From Bacillota bacterium (GTDB lineage Bacteria; Bacillota; Clostridia; Acetivibrionales; Acetivibrionaceae): DNA of 64,000 nt. The notes beneath the pieces were generated by a model. That model was not told the origin of the DNA, did not search any database, and saw only the letters and a list, made by a program, of their open reading frames with translations. The stretch is from positions 62,001 through 126,000 of the forward strand of contig JAEWSG010000225.1 of NCBI GenBank assembly GCA_023398495.1. Reading direction: 5' to 3'. Positions 1 through 7,674 of this stretch are shown piece after piece. The position numbers were made by a program, and so were the translations under genes. How positions within the stretch are numbered: position 1 is the stretch's first letter; every line of letters begins with the position of its first letter.

Positions 1-390
1 ATTGTTGTCAAGTGCATCCATGTATTTATTTGTTATGTCAGATAGGGTAACAACTCCTAATAGCCTCTCATAATCGTCCACTACAGGAATGGTTTTTATA
101 TTGTTTTTTTTCATCAGATTCCAGGCAGTTTTTATAGAAATGTCAGCAGAAACAGGTATGATCATATCCATATTTAGATCCGATACCTGGGCTTTAACAG
201 TGGGCAGGTATTCAGGCACTTCTACCTCAAAATGCTTTAAAACAAACTCAGTTTCACGGTTTATATCACCAAGGCGTCTTGGACTTGCATTTATACCTAA
301 TTTTTTTTTAAGTTCCGAATATGCAATTACAGAACAAATAGAATCTGTATCAGGATTTTTGTGACCTGTGACTAAAACTAATTTATCCAT
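1..390 (-). CDS. Manganese-dependent inorganic pyrophosphatase with CBS domains (5' part only)
   Basis: Reading the minus strand from ATG at 390, an open frame of 130 codons runs off the left edge. It begins MDKLVLVTGHKNPDTDSIC, the first DHH motif of family II (Mn/Co-dependent) pyrophosphatases, which hydrolyse PPi to phosphate in the cytoplasm. From about residue 75 the sequence turns into a CBS domain (IPVSADISIKTAWNLMKK, then VVDDYERLLGVVTLSDI). This is the layout of the regulated CBS-containing pyrophosphatases, where adenine nucleotides control activity. A GAGG ribosome binding site sits 6-7 bases before the ATG. The C-terminal DHHA2 half lies outside the window. Confidence 0.9.
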   Translation of the reverse strand, partial: MDKLVLVTGHKNPDTDSICSVIAYSELKKKLGINASPRRLGDINRETEFVLKHFEVEVPEYLPTVKAQVSDLNMDMIIPVSADISIKTAWNLMKKNNIKTIPVVDDYERLLGVVTLSDITNKYMDALDNN

Positions 391-679
391 TTTTCATCCT
401 CGCATCTTTCAATTACCAGCTAGTGCTTTTGAGCATAATTCATTTCTAGAAATCAATTATGCAAAATGCACTTTATCTGTTCTGAGACTCGCACACTTTA
501 GAAATTAATTCTGTTACGAGGCTCCGTTAACAAGGCAAAAGTATACCACAAATAAATAGGGCTGGCAACGCTTATTTCCTTAGTATTAACCCTTTTTAAA
601 TAAAAACTTCTAAAAGGAAAAAAATTATATTATAATGGGTTTGGATTGTTATTCCAACAAAAAAGAGAAGGTGAATTTA

Positions 680-1780
680 ATGCAATTCGGATTTCAGATA
701 GGTACAAGGGTTTTATTTGGCAAAGGATGTGTGTATGCAAATAAGGATATATTAAGTAAATTTGGGACAAGGGCACTTGTTGTCACTGGCAAATACTCTG
801 CAAAGGTTAGTGGAGCTTTAGGTCACGTTGAAGAGATTTTGAAGGAATATAATATTCAATATTCCGTATATGATAAGGTAAAGAATAACCCTTCTTTGGA
901 GAATGTTGCAGAGGGTGGCAGAGCGGCAAGGGAGTTTAATGCCGACTTTATAATCGGTATTGGTGGAGGTTCTCCACTTGATGCATCAAAAGCAATAGCT
1001 GTGCTGGCTGTGAATAATATTGAACCTTTGGAACTTTATAAAAATGTATTTGACAACAAACCTCTTCCCATAGTTGCAATTCCAACGACATCAGGAACAG
1101 GCAGTGAAGTGACCCCTTACTCAATACTAACAAGAGACGATATGCAGACAAAGATGAGTTTTGGAAATGCTGATACATTTCCTAAAGTTGCGTTTCTAGA
1201 TGCGACGTATACTGAGAGTATGTCCTGTGAGACAACAGTAAATACAGCTGTTGATGCTTTAACCCATGCAATAGAGGGATATTTGAGTAAAAGAAGTACA
1301 GCGGTAAGTGATTTGTTGGCTGAAGAAGCAATTAAAATATTTGGTGAGTGTACAGAAGCTTTGACAAATAACAATATTAGCTTTGATATAAGGGAGAAAC
1401 TTCTATATGTGTCTATGCTTGGTGGCATGGTTATTTCCCATACTGGTACCACAATTATGCATGGTTTAGGTTATTCGTTAACTTATTTTAAGGATGTACC
1501 GCATGGCAAGGCTAATGCATATTTTATGAGGGAATACTTAAAATACAATTATGATGCGGTAAGTGAGAAGATAAGCAAAATGCTGGAATTATTTAAAGTA
1601 TCATCAATTGATGAGTTTGGGGATATATTTGATAAAATGATTAAGAGGGATGTAAGTCTAAGCAGCGAGGAGATTCGTCTTTATGCATCTTTGACCATGA
1701 AGCAGAGGAGTACAGCCAACAATGCCAGAGAAGTTGGTGAGAGTGATTTGGTGGATATACTCAACAAAACTTTCTTGTAA
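680..1780 (+). CDS. Iron-containing alcohol dehydrogenase
   Basis: A 366-residue group III NAD(P)-dependent alcohol dehydrogenase, the normal family length. The glycine-rich nucleotide motif GIGGGSPLDASKA is near residue 85. The metal-binding residues fall in DALTHAIEGY and in the later MHGLGYSLTYFKDVPHG stretch. The ATG at 680 is preferred over an in-frame ATG at 635 because AGAAGG lies directly before it and the family usually begins MxFxFxxxTRVxFGKG. The substrate cannot be told from sequence; fermentative alcohol/aldehyde interconversion is the general role. It stands alone and ends in a hairpin terminator shared with the convergent gene. Confidence 0.92.
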   Translation: MQFGFQIGTRVLFGKGCVYANKDILSKFGTRALVVTGKYSAKVSGALGHVEEILKEYNIQYSVYDKVKNNPSLENVAEGGRAAREFNADFIIGIGGGSPLDASKAIAVLAVNNIEPLELYKNVFDNKPLPIVAIPTTSGTGSEVTPYSILTRDDMQTKMSFGNADTFPKVAFLDATYTESMSCETTVNTAVDALTHAIEGYLSKRSTAVSDLLAEEAIKIFGECTEALTNNNISFDIREKLLYVSMLGGMVISHTGTTIMHGLGYSLTYFKDVPHGKANAYFMREYLKYNYDAVSEKISKMLELFKVSSIDEFGDIFDKMIKRDVSLSSEEIRLYASLTMKQRSTANNAREVGESDLVDILNKTFL

Positions 1781-1820
1781 TTCTTAACATTATAGGTTTT
1801 CAGCATTTCACTGCGTTAAT

Positions 1821-1852
1821 AAACGCCCACAGGCTAGTGACTGTGGGCGTTT
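1821..1852. terminator. Bidirectional terminator between convergent genes
   Basis: A 12-bp perfect stem (AAACGCCCACAG with CTGTGGGCGTTT) and an 8-base loop lie between the stop of the alcohol dehydrogenase and the end of the opposing zinc-ribbon gene. The stem ends are A/T-rich, so it can work in both directions. Confidence 0.8.
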
Positions 1853-1864
1853 AATGTAAATAAA

Positions 1865-2383
1865 TTACTTTGTTTTTTGTCCGCATTTTGAGCAGAAAGC
1901 TGCATCTTTATCAATCTGTTCATTGCAGTTGGGGCAGGTTGGTGCAGGGATATCTTCTACTGCGACAGTCTCTTCGTCAGGTCCTTCCTTAGTTTCATCA
2001 TTTGCCTCTTCAGGTTCTTTTTCTTCTTCGCTACTTGCTTTGTTACCGCAAACGCTGCAGAATGAAGCTGAATCGGCTATCTCTGCACCACATTTTGCAC
2101 ATTTCTTTACACCTTTTATTGACTGAATCTGTTCCTTGTAAGTACTGATTTTATTTAACGATTCGGTTATTGAACTGCATAATGGTGCAAGTCTTTCATC
2201 GGGAGTTGAAGAAAATAGATCGTAATATAATTTGCCGATTTCTATGTACTTACTCTTAATATTATCTTCTTCGTTTCCTATTTGCATGTTTAATTTTGTA
2301 ACATCTGCAAGTTCCTTTGTTTTTTTTGCCATATCCTTACCGGCACTCGATAACTTTTCACCAAATCTTTCAAAAAAAGCCAT
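1865..2383 (-). CDS. Zinc-ribbon protein, double CxxC pairs
   Basis: About 172 residues. The N-terminal half (MAFFERFGEKLSSAGKDMAKK onward) is charged and helical. It is followed by a zinc ribbon (CAKCGAEI...FCSVCG), an acidic low-complexity spacer rich in Glu, and a second zinc ribbon at the C-terminus (CPNCNEQI...FCSKCGQ). Such zinc-ribbon proteins are common in clostridia and have no assigned function. The ATG at 2383 is chosen over the upstream GTG at 2392 because GAGGTG lies 6 bases before it. It is the second gene of a pair with the membrane protein upstream (27-bp gap). Confidence 0.75.
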   Translation of the reverse strand: MAFFERFGEKLSSAGKDMAKKTKELADVTKLNMQIGNEEDNIKSKYIEIGKLYYDLFSSTPDERLAPLCSSITESLNKISTYKEQIQSIKGVKKCAKCGAEIADSASFCSVCGNKASSEEEKEPEEANDETKEGPDEETVAVEDIPAPTCPNCNEQIDKDAAFCSKCGQKTK

Positions 2384-2410
2384 AATTATCACCTCAAAAA
2401 TAAATTATTA

Positions 2411-2821
2411 TTAAATGTTCTTATCAATCACTTTATCAATGGGTCCTATATTCATCGATCCCTGAGTAAAAGCTTTAAATCCAAGTAAAAGTAATACGAG
2501 TTTTTCAAGAGCATCAACTGCATTGAGAACCATTGAATCTAGTTGAAGCGGCCATGTGATCCTGAATGGAATCTTGACCCATGATAGCAAGCTGTTAAGC
2601 ACAGATAAAACGTCATTACTAATGCCTATAACAACTGAAATGAGTGCGAATCCAAGTACTATTGCAGCTGCTTTTACAGCACTTCTTCTTAGCCACTCGT
2701 TAGATTCAAAAAGAAGCACATAGCCAGCTAGAAGAATCAGACCTAGGAAATTTACCAAACCCATAAAATACAAAGCAGCACCTAAAAGGCCGACACTAAT
2801 ACCAAGCTTTGTTTTTTGCAT
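2411..2821 (-). CDS. Small membrane protein of unknown function
   Basis: About 136 residues from the ATG at 2821, which has AGGAGG 7 bases upstream; an in-frame start further upstream has no such site. Hydrophobic segments near residues 7-36 and 52-72, and a third near 110-122, suggest an integral membrane protein. I do not recognise the family. Co-transcription with the zinc-ribbon gene is likely from the 27-bp gap. A zinc ribbon plus a small membrane protein may form one envelope-associated unit, but that is inference. Confidence 0.65.
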   Translation of the reverse strand: MQKTKLGISVGLLGAALYFMGLVNFLGLILLAGYVLLFESNEWLRRSAVKAAAIVLGFALISVVIGISNDVLSVLNSLLSWVKIPFRITWPLQLDSMVLNAVDALEKLVLLLLGFKAFTQGSMNIGPIDKVIDKNI

Positions 2822-3125
2822 AATAATAACCTCCTGTTTATAATATACACTTCTTATCAAAAAGTTTATTTTTTTATAAACTTTTATGCATAAGTCTTAT
2901 AAAACACTTTTCGAAAAGATGTGTTTCTTATGATTACCGCTGCGGATATTAGTACTTAAGTAGTAACTTCCGCATTGATACATTAATTATAAAATTTTTA
3001 TATCAATTAAACAAGCATACAAAATAATATTTTGAGGTTATTCGCCATATTTTTAAATAAATTTTATTCCCTTTTATTTTTATTAAATATGTTATGTTTT
3101 TATTCCCGATTTTAATTGAACCGTA
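2822..3125. other. AT-rich intergenic region
   Basis: No gene is supported here. An imperfect palindrome (ATAAAACAC, TTTCGAAA, GTGTTTCTTAT) occupies about 2896-2930 and could be an operator or weak terminator near the divergent promoters. The rest is AT-rich without clear structure. Confidence 0.4.
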
Positions 3126-3154
3126 TTGACACTCTATGGAATGAAGAATATAAT
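3126..3154 (+). promoter_or_regulatory. Sigma-A promoter of the arsenic operon
   Basis: A consensus -35 TTGACA at 3126-3131 and a consensus -10 TATAAT at 3149-3154 are separated by exactly 17 bp, about 140 bp before the thioredoxin-like gene. It is the strongest promoter match seen in the window, which suggests the operon relies on repression for control. Confidence 0.8.
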
Positions 3155-3155
3155 A

Positions 3156-3191
3156 TTTTTAGTATATTAGGAAAAGCTAATATGCTAAAAA
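3156..3191. promoter_or_regulatory. Inverted repeat at the arsenic operon transcription start
   Basis: TTTTTAGTATATTAG and CTAATATGCTAAAAA form a 15-bp stem with one wobble pair and a 6-base loop, starting 2 bases after the -10 box. Position and symmetry fit a repressor operator, for example for an ArsR/SmtB protein encoded elsewhere. A structured 5' leader is the alternative. Confidence 0.5.
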
Positions 3192-3291
3192 TAATCGGCA
3201 TGTAGGAAAAAATAAGGGCATTGTTGACTGTTACTGAGCGTGGAACATGTTCTATTTAGGATTTTAATATATAGTGTGAAGGAGAGCTGTT

Positions 3292-3531
3292 ATGGTAATC
3301 AAGGTTTTAGGTTCTGGATGCAAAAATTGTGTAACATTAAAGGAAAATACGGAAACAGCATTAAAAGAGGCAGGCATTGAAGCAGAGATTGTCAAGGTTA
3401 CCGATTTTAAGGACATCATGGCATATGGTGTAATGTCAACTCCGGCTCTTGTAATTGACGAGAAGGTTGTTTCCTTTGGAAAGGTTTTAAAGCCTAAGGA
3501 CATCGTTAAGATACTCGAGACTTTGAAGTAA
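3292..3531 (+). CDS. Thioredoxin-like small redox protein (CKNC)
   Basis: A 79-residue protein with GSGCKNC near the N-terminus and the cis-proline loop MSTPALVIDE, typical of the MTH895/TM0996 family of small thioredoxin-fold proteins (redox-active disulfide protein 2). These are often encoded with arsenic or metal genes and may donate electrons to ArsC-type reductases or maintain thiols. GGAGAG precedes the ATG. It is the first gene of the arsenic operon. The 150 bp before arsM hold a palindromic repeat element, so the link to arsM is positional. Confidence 0.85.
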   Translation: MVIKVLGSGCKNCVTLKENTETALKEAGIEAEIVKVTDFKDIMAYGVMSTPALVIDEKVVSFGKVLKPKDIVKILETLK

Positions 3532-3556
3532 AATAGGAGTGGTTTAATGTGGGTAA

Positions 3557-3658
3557 GTACAACTAAAATATAAGTTCCGACTCTGGATAGCGAAAAAACT
3601 TGATTTAATAACGTTTTGAGAATATGAGAATAGGATGTTGTTTTTTCGTTATCGCTAG
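3557..3658 (+). repeat. Palindromic repeat family 1, copy a
   Basis: A ~102-bp element starting GTACAACTAAAATATAAG, with inverted ends (GGATAGCGAAAAAAC at 3585-3599 against GTTTTTTCGTTATCGC at 3640-3655). Related copies lie at 26255 and 43095 and a half copy at 47044. It sits inside the arsenic operon between the thioredoxin-like gene and arsM. Confidence 0.75.
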
Positions 3659-3682
3659 ATTAAAGCCGAATGGAGGGTATAT

Positions 3683-4537
3683 ATGACCAGCAATAAGGAA
3701 GACGTTAGAGATTTTATTAGAAAGAACTATGCGGAGGTGGCACAGAAGGGTTCCGAGGGCGGTTGCTGTGGTGGTGGCTGCAGCTGCAGCGGTAATCCGA
3801 TTGATATTAACGAAGCATCCATTAGGATAGGCTATAGCGAAGGTGAACTCTCAAGTGTGCCGCTTGAAGCAAATATGGGATTAGGTTGCGGAAATCCCAT
3901 AGCTATTGCGGCACTTAAAGAGGGTGAAATAGTACTTGATCTTGGAAGCGGAGGCGGTTTTGATTGCTTTCTTGCAAGAATGCAGGTGGGTGAAACGGGA
4001 CATGTAATTGGGGTCGATATGACACCTGATATGATTAAGCTGGCAAGAGAAAATGCTGAGAAAAGCGGATATTCCAATGTGGAATTCAGATTGGGAGAAA
4101 TTGAGCATTTGCCTGTGGCAGACAGTTCTGTGGATGTGATCATATCCAATTGTGTAATCAACCTTTCCTTAGACAAGGAGCAGGTATTTAAAGAAGCCTA
4201 TAGGGTTCTTAAGCCTGGTGGAAGGTTGTCGACCTCGGATGTTGTCGCAACGGTGCAATTGCCTCAAAATATTAAGAATGACTTGAACCTGATTGCAAGC
4301 TGTATTGGTGGTGCAGAGTATGTAGAAGACATCAAAGCAATGATGGAGAGGGCTGGCTTCAAAGATGTTTGCTTGACCCCAAAGGATAACAGCAGGGAAA
4401 TAGTAAAGTCATGGGCACCAGATAAGAACATTGAAGATTATGTTGCTTCATATATAATCGAAGGGGTAAAAGAAGGAGGCAAGGTTAAGGTTAGCAAACC
4501 ATGCTGTTCGCCTTCAATAAAAGGCAAATGCTGTTAA
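3683..4537 (+). CDS. arsM: Arsenite S-adenosylmethionine methyltransferase
   Basis: A 284-residue class I SAM-dependent methyltransferase that converts arsenite to methylated, partly volatile arsenicals. The N-terminus carries a Cys cluster (GGCCGGGCSCSG, ~residues 27-38). The SAM motif VLDLGSGGGFDCF is near residue 85, and the ArsM-type ISNCVINL motif supplies an As-binding cysteine. A further Cys pair and CC end (KPCCSPSIKGKCC) close the protein. GGAGGGTATAT precedes the ATG. It lies just upstream of the acr3-arsC pair, so methylation, efflux and arsenate reduction are encoded together. Confidence 0.93.
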   Translation: MTSNKEDVRDFIRKNYAEVAQKGSEGGCCGGGCSCSGNPIDINEASIRIGYSEGELSSVPLEANMGLGCGNPIAIAALKEGEIVLDLGSGGGFDCFLARMQVGETGHVIGVDMTPDMIKLARENAEKSGYSNVEFRLGEIEHLPVADSSVDVIISNCVINLSLDKEQVFKEAYRVLKPGGRLSTSDVVATVQLPQNIKNDLNLIASCIGGAEYVEDIKAMMERAGFKDVCLTPKDNSREIVKSWAPDKNIEDYVASYIIEGVKEGGKVKVSKPCCSPSIKGKCC

Positions 4538-4665
4538 AATAACTCACAAGGAGCCTAAGGAAAGGCTTCTTTTTAATGTTAAGGAAATTATGATTGTTTT
4601 ATATTTCTTGTTTTACAAAGTATCTTATGAAAACAAAGAAATTGTTGATCTGGAGGTTGAAGAAA

Positions 4666-5763
4666 ATGAACGAACAAAATGGTTCGGCAAAAAAGAAATT
4701 GGAGGGTATAGGTTTTTTTGAGAAATACCTTACGCTCTGGGTAGCTTTGTGTATGGTTGCAGGGGTGATTATCGGCAGATTTTTACCTGTGATCCCAGAG
4801 TTTTTAGGCAGGTTTGAGTATGCAAAGGTTTCAATCCCTGTTGCAATTCTAATATGGTTAATGATTTATCCTATGATGTTGAAAGTTGATTTTGCAAGTA
4901 TTAAGAATGTTGGAAAGAATCCTAAAGGCTTATTTGTTACATGGATTACAAACTGGCTTATTAAACCTTTTACCATGTATGGTATTGCGGTGTTGTTCTT
5001 TTATGTGATTTTTAAGAACTTTATCCCGGCTCAATTAGCAAAAGATTATCTGGCTGGAGCTGTTTTATTAGGTGCAGCACCTTGTACGGCGATGGTATTT
5101 GTATGGAGCCATCTCACAAAGGGAAACCCAGCATACACGGTGGTTCAGGTGGCAACAAATGACCTGATTATCTTGGTTGCCTTTACTCCAATTGTGGCAT
5201 TTTTACTTGGAGTTAGCGGTGTTTCAATACCATGGGATACCCTTATTCTATCCGTAGTTTTATTTGTTGTTATACCTCTTGCAGGTGGTATCTTAACCAG
5301 GTTATTGTTGATAAAGAAGAAGGGTGAAGAGTATTTTACACGTACATTTATCCCTAAGTTTAATAACATAACAATTGGCGGATTATTATTGACACTTATT
5401 ATTATCTTTTCATTCCAAGGAGATGTAATCATTAATAATCCTTTGCATATCGTCTTGATTGCAGTACCTTTGACAATCCAAACTTTTTTAATATTCTTCA
5501 TAGCATACCTTGGGAGCAAAGCTTTGAAGCTTTCGCATGATACTGCGGCTCCAGCCGGTATGATTGGTGCTTCTAACTTTTTTGAGCTTGCGGTAGCAGT
5601 AGCGATTTCATTGTTTGGTCCCACATCACCAGTTGCACTTGCAACGATTGTAGGAGTGCTTGTTGAGGTGCCGGTAATGCTTGCCTTAGTCCGTATAGCA
5701 AATAAGACAAAAGGTTGGTTTGATACAAAAAATAATAACATTAAGGAGGCTAATTATGAATAA
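4666..5763 (+). CDS. acr3: Acr3-type arsenite efflux permease
   Basis: About 365 residues with ten hydrophobic segments, matching the ACR3/BART family of arsenite/H+ antiporters. The conserved AAPCTAMVFVWS motif contains the essential membrane cysteine, and GGLLLTLIIIFSFQG and GASNFFELAVA are family motifs. The ATG at 4666 follows GGAGG and is preferred over the upstream ATG at 4594. The stop overlaps the start of arsC by 8 bp, which indicates translational coupling: arsenite made by ArsC would be handed directly to export. Confidence 0.95.
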   Translation: MNEQNGSAKKKLEGIGFFEKYLTLWVALCMVAGVIIGRFLPVIPEFLGRFEYAKVSIPVAILIWLMIYPMMLKVDFASIKNVGKNPKGLFVTWITNWLIKPFTMYGIAVLFFYVIFKNFIPAQLAKDYLAGAVLLGAAPCTAMVFVWSHLTKGNPAYTVVQVATNDLIILVAFTPIVAFLLGVSGVSIPWDTLILSVVLFVVIPLAGGILTRLLLIKKKGEEYFTRTFIPKFNNITIGGLLLTLIIIFSFQGDVIINNPLHIVLIAVPLTIQTFLIFFIAYLGSKALKLSHDTAAPAGMIGASNFFELAVAVAISLFGPTSPVALATIVGVLVEVPVMLALVRIANKTKGWFDTKNNNIKEANYE

Positions 5764-6172
5764 TAATAAACCAAAGGTTGCATTTGTATGTGTCCATAAT
5801 TCCTGTCGGAGTCAAATGGCGGAGGCACTTGGGAAACACTTTGCAAGTGATGTTTTTGAAAGCTATTCCGCAGGTACGGAGTTGAGACCTCAAATAAACC
5901 CCGATGCAGTAAGACTTATAAAGGATATTTATAACATTGATATGGAGCAGACACAACGTTCAAAGTTACTAGAGGATATTCCTGAAGTTGATGTGGTGAT
6001 CACAATGGGGTGTAATGTGAATTGTCCGTTTCTTCCCTGCAAGCATAGAGAAGATTGGGGACTTGAGGACCCATCAGGAAAAAGTGATGAGGAATTTAAG
6101 GAAGTTATCAGTATCATTGAGAAAAAGATACTGGAGTTAAAAGAAAAATTGCAGACTAAATCGTTATATTAG
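5756..6172 (+). CDS. arsC: Arsenate reductase, low-molecular-weight phosphatase type
   Basis: About 138 residues with the P-loop CVHNSCRSQMAEAL (Cx5R, catalytic Cys and Arg) near the N-terminus. The downstream Cys residues (MGCNVNCPFLPC) form the redox relay that is regenerated by thioredoxin in this class. The family reduces arsenate to arsenite. The DP motif (LEDPSGKSDEEF) gives the general acid. The ATG at 5756 follows GGAGG and overlaps the end of acr3. The thioredoxin-like protein at the head of the operon is a plausible partner. Confidence 0.94.
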   Translation: MNNNKPKVAFVCVHNSCRSQMAEALGKHFASDVFESYSAGTELRPQINPDAVRLIKDIYNIDMEQTQRSKLLEDIPEVDVVITMGCNVNCPFLPCKHREDWGLEDPSGKSDEEFKEVISIIEKKILELKEKLQTKSLY

Positions 6173-6203
6173 TTGGTTGGTTTTGTTTAAAACTACTAAA
6201 AGA

Positions 6204-6240
6204 GCCGATTAGGGTGAATTTAACCTTAATCGGTTTTTTT
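6204..6240 (+). terminator. Terminator of the arsenic operon
   Basis: A hairpin (CCGATTAGG with CCTTAATCGG) is followed by seven T residues, just after arsC. Confidence 0.85.
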
Positions 6241-6319
6241 GACAGCCCACAAAAAGTATTCTGTAATTTCACAGATGTATTTTTTTAGAATAGTATGATA
6301 ATAAGATGACATAAAGAGA

Positions 6320-6943
6320 ATGGAACTAACGCCTTACTATAATTCTTTATACGAATACGTTTATAGCATTAACAGGAAGGGAGAAGTTAAATTGAATGGA
6401 GAATTGTTTGATTTGTTAAGGAGTGGAGGATATATACTATATGTCAGGCATGGAGAAGCAACTGTTGGTGAAGATCAACCTGACTTAAATTTTCTATACT
6501 GTATTACTCAAAGAAACCTTTCTGAAATGGGAAGACGGCAAGCAATCTATTATGGGCAAATACTTCGTAATTATCAAATTCCAATTAGTTACCCTGTCCT
6601 GACGAGCCCATTTTGTAGAACCATAGAAACGGCAAGATTGGTGTTTGGAACAGCAAATGTGCAAATTGACCCATTTTGGTTTCAGGTTTATAGACTAAGT
6701 GGTAATCTAACTGTAGCGGAACAACGAAGAATACTGGAATCCCTCTATTCAAGATTGGAGGGCATACCTCCACAGGTTAGTAATAGAGTTGTTGTTGGAC
6801 ATAGTTTTCCAAGAGGAATTGGTTTGGGTCAAATCTCAGATATGGGAACAGTAATTATTAGGCCGCTGGGACAAGGAAATGGTTATGAAATCGTTAGTAA
6901 ATTGTCCTTATCCGATTTAGCAAACTTGCCCAGATACAGATAA
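6320..6943 (+). CDS. Histidine phosphatase family protein
   Basis: A 207-residue protein with the phosphohistidine motif VRHGEA, the second conserved arginine in TSPFCRTIETA, and the distal catalytic histidine in VVVGHSFPRG. These define the phosphoglycerate mutase-like histidine phosphatase superfamily; the substrate is unknown. The ATG at 6320 has only a weak site upstream. An in-frame TTG at 6392 is preceded by GGGAGAAG and would remove 24 residues while keeping the whole domain, so the start is uncertain. The gene stands alone after the arsenic operon terminator. Confidence 0.8.
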   Translation: MELTPYYNSLYEYVYSINRKGEVKLNGELFDLLRSGGYILYVRHGEATVGEDQPDLNFLYCITQRNLSEMGRRQAIYYGQILRNYQIPISYPVLTSPFCRTIETARLVFGTANVQIDPFWFQVYRLSGNLTVAEQRRILESLYSRLEGIPPQVSNRVVVGHSFPRGIGLGQISDMGTVIIRPLGQGNGYEIVSKLSLSDLANLPRYR

Positions 6944-7076
6944 GAGAAAAACAATGGTATATTTGAAGCATTTGATAGAATGATAATAGTTGTAGATAGA
7001 ATTGGCTGAATACTTTAAAATTGCAATCAAATGTATTATAATAGACTTGATTTACTGCTCACCGGGAGGGTTTGCA

Positions 7077-7583
7077 TTGGATACAGTTACCATTGGAGTA
7101 GTTTCGGATACGCATATACCCAGCAGGGGGAAAGTTATACCTGATATTGTTTTACATGGCTTTAAAGGTGTTGATATGATTATCCATGCAGGGGATTTAC
7201 TGAAAGATTATGTGATATATGAGCTTGAGGAGATAGCACCTGTGCATGCTGTTGCGGGTAATAACGATGACTTTTTTATTCAGGACAGGCTTGGAAAGAA
7301 GAGAATAGTGGAAGTCGGAGCTGTGAGAATTGGTATAACGCACGGTGACCTTGGACATGGTGGTAATGCACTGAAAAATGCTATCAATGTTTTTAAAAAT
7401 GATGTTGTTAACTGTGTGGTTTTTGGACACAGCCATACGCCGTTTAACGAGAAAATTGACGGGGTATTGTTCTTTAATCCAGGTTCGCCAACCGATAAAA
7501 GATGGCAGGAGTATTATTCCTACGGGATACTCAAGATACAGGGAGATAAGGTTACAGGCGAGATTGAATATTTTGGAAGATAA
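7077..7583 (+). CDS. YfcE/MJ0936-type metallophosphodiesterase
   Basis: About 168 residues of a calcineurin-like phosphoesterase. Metal ligands appear in order: VVSDTHIP, HAGDL, AGNNDD, ITHGDLG and FGHSHTPF. Related small enzymes hydrolyse phosphodiesters in an Mn-dependent way; the natural substrate is unknown. I choose the TTG at 7077 because GGGAGGG lies 6 bases upstream and the family begins directly with the strand leading to DTH. An ATG-type start at 7002 would add 25 hydrophobic residues with no ribosome site. It precedes the folate genes by about 90 bp. Confidence 0.85.
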   Translation: MDTVTIGVVSDTHIPSRGKVIPDIVLHGFKGVDMIIHAGDLLKDYVIYELEEIAPVHAVAGNNDDFFIQDRLGKKRIVEVGAVRIGITHGDLGHGGNALKNAINVFKNDVVNCVVFGHSHTPFNEKIDGVLFFNPGSPTDKRWQEYYSYGILKIQGDKVTGEIEYFGR

Positions 7584-7674
7584 GAAGGCGACTAAAGAAT
7601 TTTTTTATTTAATATCAATCAATGATGGAAAAGATATGTGTTGAAGTATTACTAAATAAGATGGAGATGAGCCT

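Noticed and set aside
89..364. 91-codon plus-strand frame at the left edge
   Set aside because: It overlaps the clear pyrophosphatase gene on the minus strand, whose DHH and CBS motifs are intact.
5145..5741. 198-codon minus-strand frame inside acr3
   Set aside because: Shadow of a conserved membrane protein gene; no start site or recognisable domain.
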